A stretch of DNA of 64,000 nt from Psettodes erumei (lineage: Eukaryota; Chordata; Actinopteri; Pleuronectiformes; Psettodidae), in assembly GCA_016785225.1 (NCBI GenBank), contig JAFBJZ010000292.1, positions 930,001 through 994,000 of the forward strand, in the 5' to 3' direction. The notes below the pieces were generated by a model. That model had not been told where the DNA came from. It saw only the letters and a list, made by a program, of their open reading frames with translations, and did not search any database. Made by a program: the position numbers and the translations under genes. Below, one piece after another: positions 42,227 through 48,200 of this stretch (its first letter is position 1; every line of letters starts with the position of its first letter).

Positions 42227-45200
42227 GTGTATGTGTGAGGGGAATGAGAAGCAGACGTAGTGAGACACGGAGACCACCATAGCTTCTAATCATTATACTT
42301 ATTGGTAGTATTGGTGATTTCCCACATGAAACACAACTGTGAATATGATGGCCTACTTATCCAAACCACATTTCCATTTTTTTCCTGAATAATCCATTCA
42401 GGTACCCATGAACAGTGTGAAGAAGAAGTCTTTGAGTTAGTGGAGCTGTATATATATAAATGGTTGGTTTAAGCTTGGTAGGCAAAGCTCAGCTTTTGAC
42501 CTGCTGCCCTACAGTCGTGTCTCTGTGTACATATGACACTGTGTGGTCACTATGCCTGTGTGGTCTCTGAGGAGACATGGCATCACAACATGCATTAATA
42601 GCACTCAGCTGTGAGATGGAGCTTTCGCCTTGCAAAAACATCATGCAAAAGCAGCTTCAAGTGTTTTCGGAAAGATCTGTAATGTTGCATGAAAAGACAT
42701 CTCATTGCTGCATGCATCCTAAGCACACAAAATGAATTTTGTACATTGTATGTCTGCTCGGATTGACTAAATTTCAAATAAGCTGACGCTCTTCATCTTC
42801 TACATGTGCGGGTGACACGTGTGTCAGACATACAGACAGGTGGCAAACTAAAAGAAAAACCTGAAAAATGAGTGAAGACAATGAGTGTGAAAATGATGTG
42901 GATCACTTGCTATGGCCTTCAGTCACAAGATCTCAACCCCACTGAACACCTAGGGGGGATTTTGGAGCTTTCCACTACTATCATTAAAACACCAAATAAA
43001 AGAATATCTTTTGGAAGAATGATGTTCCATTCAAGCTTGGTCAATCAGTCAAACCACTTGTAGAATTAATGCCAAAATGCAGTGAAACTGTTCTGGTGGC
43101 ACGTGGTGGTGCAAAACTGTCCTAAGAAACTGAGTAGTGGGGTTTTTTTGTTTCCCTTTGTCACTTGCCTGTAAGCTCCCTCTGCAGCCTCATTATCGTG
43201 GCTAGCACCACACCTAACACACAGCGTGCGTCCTAAAATAGAACTCTGACAGCTTCTGCAGCATCAGCCCTCCAGGCTTCCCTTCACTCCTGGCTGCCCA
43301 GCTTGTTACTACCCTGACAGTTCCTCCACAGTTTGTTGAGGTAAAAGCTTTTTGTTGCATGTTAGTTACTGTGTCGAGTGCAGATACCACTGAGCTGGAC
43401 AGCACCTCTGTGCTGGTGGTGGTGGTGAGACCATTTAGTTGAAGGAAATATGGAAGACCATGTAACTGTGATTTAAAAAGTAATATTTAATGATAAGTCT
43501 TGGAAAGAATGAAAACAATATAAGGTCCAAATGGGGCCATAAAATCACAATTTGGTTTTAAAGGCCTAACTGAGCGGAAGCATAAGATTAGGTACACCTC
43601 AAAACAGTTTATTTCATCTCAAAGGTAAATAGTGAAGCTGCACCCAAATCTGATTCTGAAGCACCCCCCACAGCTGAACACCATCAGTCACATAACGTAT
43701 CTGTCTGCCACAGAGGAAGATCAGCCATGTCAGATGTATGAATAATGAAAATCTTAAAAACCTCTCTGGCTCATCTGCTCCTCACTTTGTGGATAGAGGA
43801 ACCTCTCCAGGACATGAACAATGTCAAAACTTCACTCCAATGTTAGTTTTACTGAGTTATTTTTTAATTATTTCGATTTTTTTCAAACATCAACAGTGTG
43901 TCTTCAGCTGCATGAAATACAGTGATGATTATGACATTTTTAGAAATTGATTTTGCTTTATGCCTTCAGGAAGTCACAGGAAGTTTCCAAACTTTTTATA
44001 GCTGTGGATGAATCATATACATCTGGAAGTGACTAAACCTGGAAACACCAATTCATCAGAAGGGCTGAATGAATAAACTGTATAGAAATCACAGTTTGAA
44101 GTAGTGTAATGTAAGTGAAAGTTAGTTAGCAGCTAGCTCAGTACAGGAAAATGTAACAACCAGTATCTGCTAGTTATTATACTCATTTTGTGCTTTGTGT
44201 TATTTCCCATTTAAACTTTGAAACCAATCTTGTGTAAAGCTTATCACATTTCAATAGGGTTGGAAAGAAAGCAGCTTCTGACACCAGTCTGTAAATTTAA
44301 CATTAGCTTGAACTGCTAATCAGTGAGCATTTCTTTTGCTCTGCTGCTAATGCAGCCACACTGTTTGTGTTACAGCATCTATTTAAAAAAACTGTATTTC
44401 CTGTTGCACCATTACAATTTGCCAAGAGTTCAGCTTAATGTGCAATATTTTATTATTTTTTTAAGATAAAGGACATAATACATTTGCAATTACATGTTAA
44501 CAAGACATTTTAAACAAACAAGAAAAAAAACATTTTAAGTCATATTATTCTGAGGCTGTTCCACATTTTTACAGAATAGTGCCTGAAATTGATAGAACTG
44601 AGATGTTGATAACCTTGAAAATTAGTTTCTGTTTGTAATCTTATCTATGAAAATGGCATTTATCTGAAAAGTGTTACTTTCGTCCCAGCTCTCTATGTAC
44701 TGTGTACCAATATTCTTGGAGTTGAATTTAAAGAAAATAATGGCAATGTAAATGCAATTCTGGCAGCTTTAATGGGTTCAGTGATTCAGTGATTATTGCC
44801 TACCATTTGTTTAGCCATGTCTAAAACTCTGTACTTACCAGTAAAAACGATTAGGAGCCACTCTCTCATGCACCAGTTGCCACCTCCTTCCAAACTCCAC
44901 TGAGCTGTAGAGCTGTAGAAAGACAAGTAGGCATCAGTGAGCATTAATTGCTCACCATCTAATTCAACATTTAATTCGACAAAAGCCATCCTACTATCAA
45001 ACGCTGCGTTTGCCCTCCAAATGATGCACATTTGCACAGCATTTATTTTTACACATCAATTTCCTTAGTACCTCACTCATCCTTCCAACCACAGCAGTGA
45101 CACACACACACACACACACACACACATTTCTACTTCTATCTTTGTGAGGGCACTAACTGACATAATATACTCCCAGCTCCTAACCTTAACCATCATAATT

Positions 45201-48200
45201 AAATGACTAATCTCAAACCTTACCCTAAACCTAACCATAACCTAATTCTAACCTGGAGCCCCAAAAACCAAGTCTTAACCCTCAAACAGCACTTTGAGGG
45301 GGTTAAGATGTCCAAACCTTCCCAAAGTGTCCTCTTCTGTCAGGTCCATAACTCAAAGTGGTCCTCTAAAAGATAGCAGTGAGTCAACCTCTGTGTCTGG
45401 CAAACCCTTGATGTGACGCTGTCAGAACCTGTTTTAATTACTGTGGAGCCAGAGTGCAAGCCTATGGGATGTGCAGGTTAGCTAACCTCCAGGATGACAC
45501 TGCCTATGAAGGGGAAAAGCTTTAAGGCAGGGGATGGACCACCAAATTGGATGTTTTTCTCCAGAACTCCAGAGCCGAGCAGAAATACAGACAGGGGACA
45601 GAAATGGGAATTGGGAAAGGGACAGTAAGTATGTGATCACACTTCATTAGTCTGACACTTCATTAGTCTGACTATTTGCTTTAGCTCGACTAAAACTGGA
45701 CTTCTACAAAAACACCTAAGTCTGGCTGAAATCCTTCTTCACGGTCGAGCTAATGCACCCAGATAATGCTGTCAGGAATCTGACTCGGTTCTGGCCTCGA
45801 AAGTCAGAAGAGAGCAGCAGTAACGGTGATGTCGTTCGTCTTCAGATAACGCCATAAGTACGAGGGACAGAGGCAATCTCATTTGAATACAAAGTACAGT
45901 GTACGGAGCTGGAAAGTCCTCCATGTTTTTATGGCTCCACATGCTACCAGCTAGCTAGCTAGCTAACATGTTTTGTTGATTGTTGGGTTAATGCCATAAT
46001 GAGAGGTGCATTTCAGACTGAATAAGGCGTTAACATGCATTTTTAGGATTCCGGATTTAGTCGCAACTCCTCAGACTAATAAAGTGTAAGAGGGGTAGGA
46101 TAGTAGAGTGAAGTGAGAAGTAAGAGTGGTAGGATAGTACAGTGAAGTGAGGAAAGTGAGCTTAAGCATAAACATCACTCACATCCATCTTTAAACTACA
46201 AACAGTCACTAATGTAACTGTTCATTCCAAAAAATGACTAGCTAACTGAAAAAGTAGCTATTCCATGATTTGAGTGGCCCAACCCTTCAAGTGCTGGTTC
46301 AAATCAAATAAATCAACTACACAAGTGTGCTACCTTCCTGTTCATTATGTGGCTCTAAATGAACAGGTCTGAAAGAGGGGCATACTCACTGAAGCCCTTT
46401 AGTCTCCAAACACACCTGCATCCTCTGACAAAGCACAATGACAAATACGTTTACTCTGTAGCTTACAGCTGGAATTTAATGAAGTGTAAAAGTGATTCCA
46501 GTGTTTCGCCCAGGACTTTTTCCATTTTAGGCATGAGCAGCCATGCATAATGTGTAAACACTCATTTATTAGCAGATAACACAAAATGCGACGCTGTTTG
46601 TTTATATTCATTTATTTTCTAATTGCATTTATTTACTCTCTCCTGAAGGGCGATGCATAGGCCTGCATTTAAGGCCTTTTTTCCTACACCTTTGACAGTT
46701 TAAAAAAAGCGAGGTGGGACTTTAATCAGTCCCGACATTATGCTTCGATGGATGGCTCCATACTGTATATTCACTGTGACCGTTTCATCTGGCATGTGTG
46801 TAGTCATGCCAAATGGGGACTGATGAACAGCACGGGCGATGAGTTTCCATGACTTCCATGCTGTGCTAAGCAGATGCAAGCTGGGGGGGGGTTAGCTCGG
46901 GGGCTTGGGAGGGGGTAGTTTGCAGGAAATCACTTTGACTAATTATCCTCCCACAGCAAGTTAGTATGTAGCCAAGCAAGTGACAGTGTAGAAGCAGAGA
47001 GCAGGAGACGGGGGGAGGTAAAGTGGAGAGGGGGTGTGGAGGGGGACGGCGCGGCCTTTACAACCTCCAAAGGTCTCTCAATCAACAAATGCAGTAGCCC
47101 TGCCAAAAGGAGGCGAGGAAACTGAAAGGGAAGCAATTTTGGAGGTGGTGACGACACATGGAAGTTAAGGCACGGGTGAGTGTGTGGGTGGGTGAGGATA
47201 TGAGGGAGGGAGAGCAAGTCGGCACCTGACGGACAGGGAGTGAACTACAGAAAAAATCTGTTCAATTCTGTCTTCAGTGAGATGAATTACAACTACTTGC
47301 CTTTACTGATTTATTTGTTTTGTAATTTACCTTTCCAAATCATTGAAATTATTATTTCAAAAAGACAGAAATTGATTCCTTCTTTTAGCTTAACATATAC
47401 AGTTCATTACAAAAGGTCATAAGTTGACAATCTTGAATTTTGAGTGGTCACAACGGTAAAAAAGATGAGTATCTCACAAAACTTAATTAATAAAACCTGT
47501 GGATCTATCTATGGATATCCTATTGGTTTACTCCTGGATGATCCCTCCTCAGATGTGATGTTTCTTCTCCTCTATATGCATCATTCAAGACTGATCAAGC
47601 TGATCATTGATGGCTGGAAGGAAATATTGTCACAGCCATTGTAATATTACGCCTGTCACTGTAATATATCCTCTGTATAGATAAGTTAGATAGGTAACTG
47701 TAATATCGTCTCTGTATAAGCATCATTCGGCATTGTTTCTTATTAAGTACTTACTGAACATGCTGCAATTTTCCTCATAACATACACTGCACTGTCAACT
47801 GCATCTTTGATTAAATTATTTTATATTCACTACAACAAGACATCTTAGTATATTATCGTATTGTATTTTACTCTATGTACCTTTGAATTGCCTCTTGGGG
47901 ACAAATAAAATTTATTGAATTGACTTTGACTCAAATACAAGCTGATGCTGACTTTGGCATATTTTTCTATGCCAAATGTGTCAAGGCTGCACAACACAGC
48001 ACAAATCTGAAAGATTTCGACAGGTCAAAATATTATTGTGGAGACTTGGCAAAAAGAAATAGTGAAGACAAGTTTTTACCGCGGCAAACAGGCAGCACTT
48101 ATCTTCTCAACCCCAGTAGTACAAAAGTGCTTTACAACTTGCCTCTCGTGCCCATTCACACACACACACAACCTCATATGTATGTGGGCCAAGGACACTC

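Larger units (their letters stand above)
41605..44838 (-). other. Intron with GT microsatellite and Tc1 relic
   Basis: 3234 nt. Contents: G run at 41842-41850, long GT microsatellite at 42177-42239, and a decayed Tc1-like transposase end at 42885-43135. The rest is AT-rich. Confidence 0.7.

Noticed and set aside
42023..42293. His/Thr-repeat open frames on the minus strand
   Set aside because: They are translations of the GT microsatellite.
45180..45300. CCTAACC runs suggesting an interstitial telomere
   Set aside because: The units are irregular and embedded in a known interspersed-repeat layout, with a second diverged copy at 29150-29265.
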